From positions 1-5,328 of the forward strand of contig CAILBQ010000536.1 in assembly GCA_903832475.1 (NCBI GenBank): a stretch of 5,328 nucleotides of DNA, written 5' to 3'. The notes under the pieces are model-generated. The model made no database searches and was not told the origin of the DNA. It saw only the letters and a program-made list of their open reading frames with translations. The translations under genes were made by a program, and so were the position numbers. This document shows positions 5,222 through 5,328 of the stretch, piece after piece. This stretch comes from an uncultured Acidobacteriota bacterium. Lineage in GTDB: Bacteria > Acidobacteriota > Terriglobia > Terriglobales > Acidobacteriaceae. Positions within the stretch are counted from its first letter, which is position 1. Each line of letters opens with the position of its first letter.

Positions 5222-5328
5222 TGCCGCCGCACCGTTGCTGGAGCAGTCGGCGTCCCGTCCGCAGGTTTATCTTCTCGACGTGGAAGGGACCACTTCGCCG
5301 ATTTCTCTGATCTCTGAGCAGCTGTTCC
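5214..5328 (+). CDS. mtnC: Enolase-phosphatase E1 MtnC, N-terminal fragment (runs off right edge)
   Basis: MtnC is a HAD-superfamily enzyme that enolises 2,3-diketo-5-methylthiopentyl-1-phosphate and then removes the phosphate to give acireductone, the substrate of MtnD. Only 38 codons are visible. They include the diagnostic HAD motif I, YLLDVEGTTSPISL (19-32), with nucleophile D22 and second acid E24; the Glu-Gly-Thr-Thr-x-Pro-Ile form is characteristic of this family. The ATG at 5214 lies inside the last codons of mtnD, an eight-base overlap with no Shine-Dalgarno at normal distance, so translational coupling is likely. About 15 residues (rich in Ala/Ser/Pro) precede the motif beyond what I recall as usual. 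TTG at residue 8 is an alternative start, but it too lacks a clear ribosome site. The other HAD motifs are outside the window. Confidence 0.94.
   Translation, partial: MSDAAAPLLEQSASRPQVYLLDVEGTTSPISLISEQLF

Overview
The window looks like chromosomal DNA from a moderately GC-rich Gram-negative bacterium. The best guess is Acidobacteriota (class Terriglobia), resting on the TonB-family protein's architecture and on recalled resemblance of several small proteins to acidobacterial hypotheticals. This is inference; no search was run. I see no mobile element, CRISPR array, tRNA or rRNA.

Layout. On the left, four genes lie on the minus strand or diverge from it. They are the 5' end of moaA (molybdenum cofactor synthesis, running off the left edge), a 92-residue two-helix membrane protein, a 91-residue zinc-ribbon protein, and a divergent plus-strand gene for a 59-residue lysine/proline-rich protein. 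In the middle, trmJ (tRNA 2'-O-methyltransferase) and a TonB-family periplasmic protein form a two-gene minus-strand unit. Both apparently start with TTG. On the right, diverging from trmJ, is a plus-strand methionine-salvage operon, mtnB-mtnD-mtnC, with mtnC cut by the right edge.

How the genes work together. MtnB dehydrates methylthioribulose-1-phosphate, MtnC enolises and dephosphorylates the product to acireductone, and MtnD oxidises the acireductone to the 2-oxo acid precursor of methionine. These are the consecutive late steps of the pathway that recycles methylthioadenosine. The early steps (MtnK or MtnP, MtnA) and the final transaminase are not in the window. The other genes have no evident link to this pathway.

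No clear undescribed system is present. The points most worth checking are the N-terminal domain of the TonB-family protein, a 65-codon reading frame in the mtnB leader whose stop overlaps an internal mtnB ATG, and the cluster of tiny unassigned genes between moaA and the TonB-family gene.
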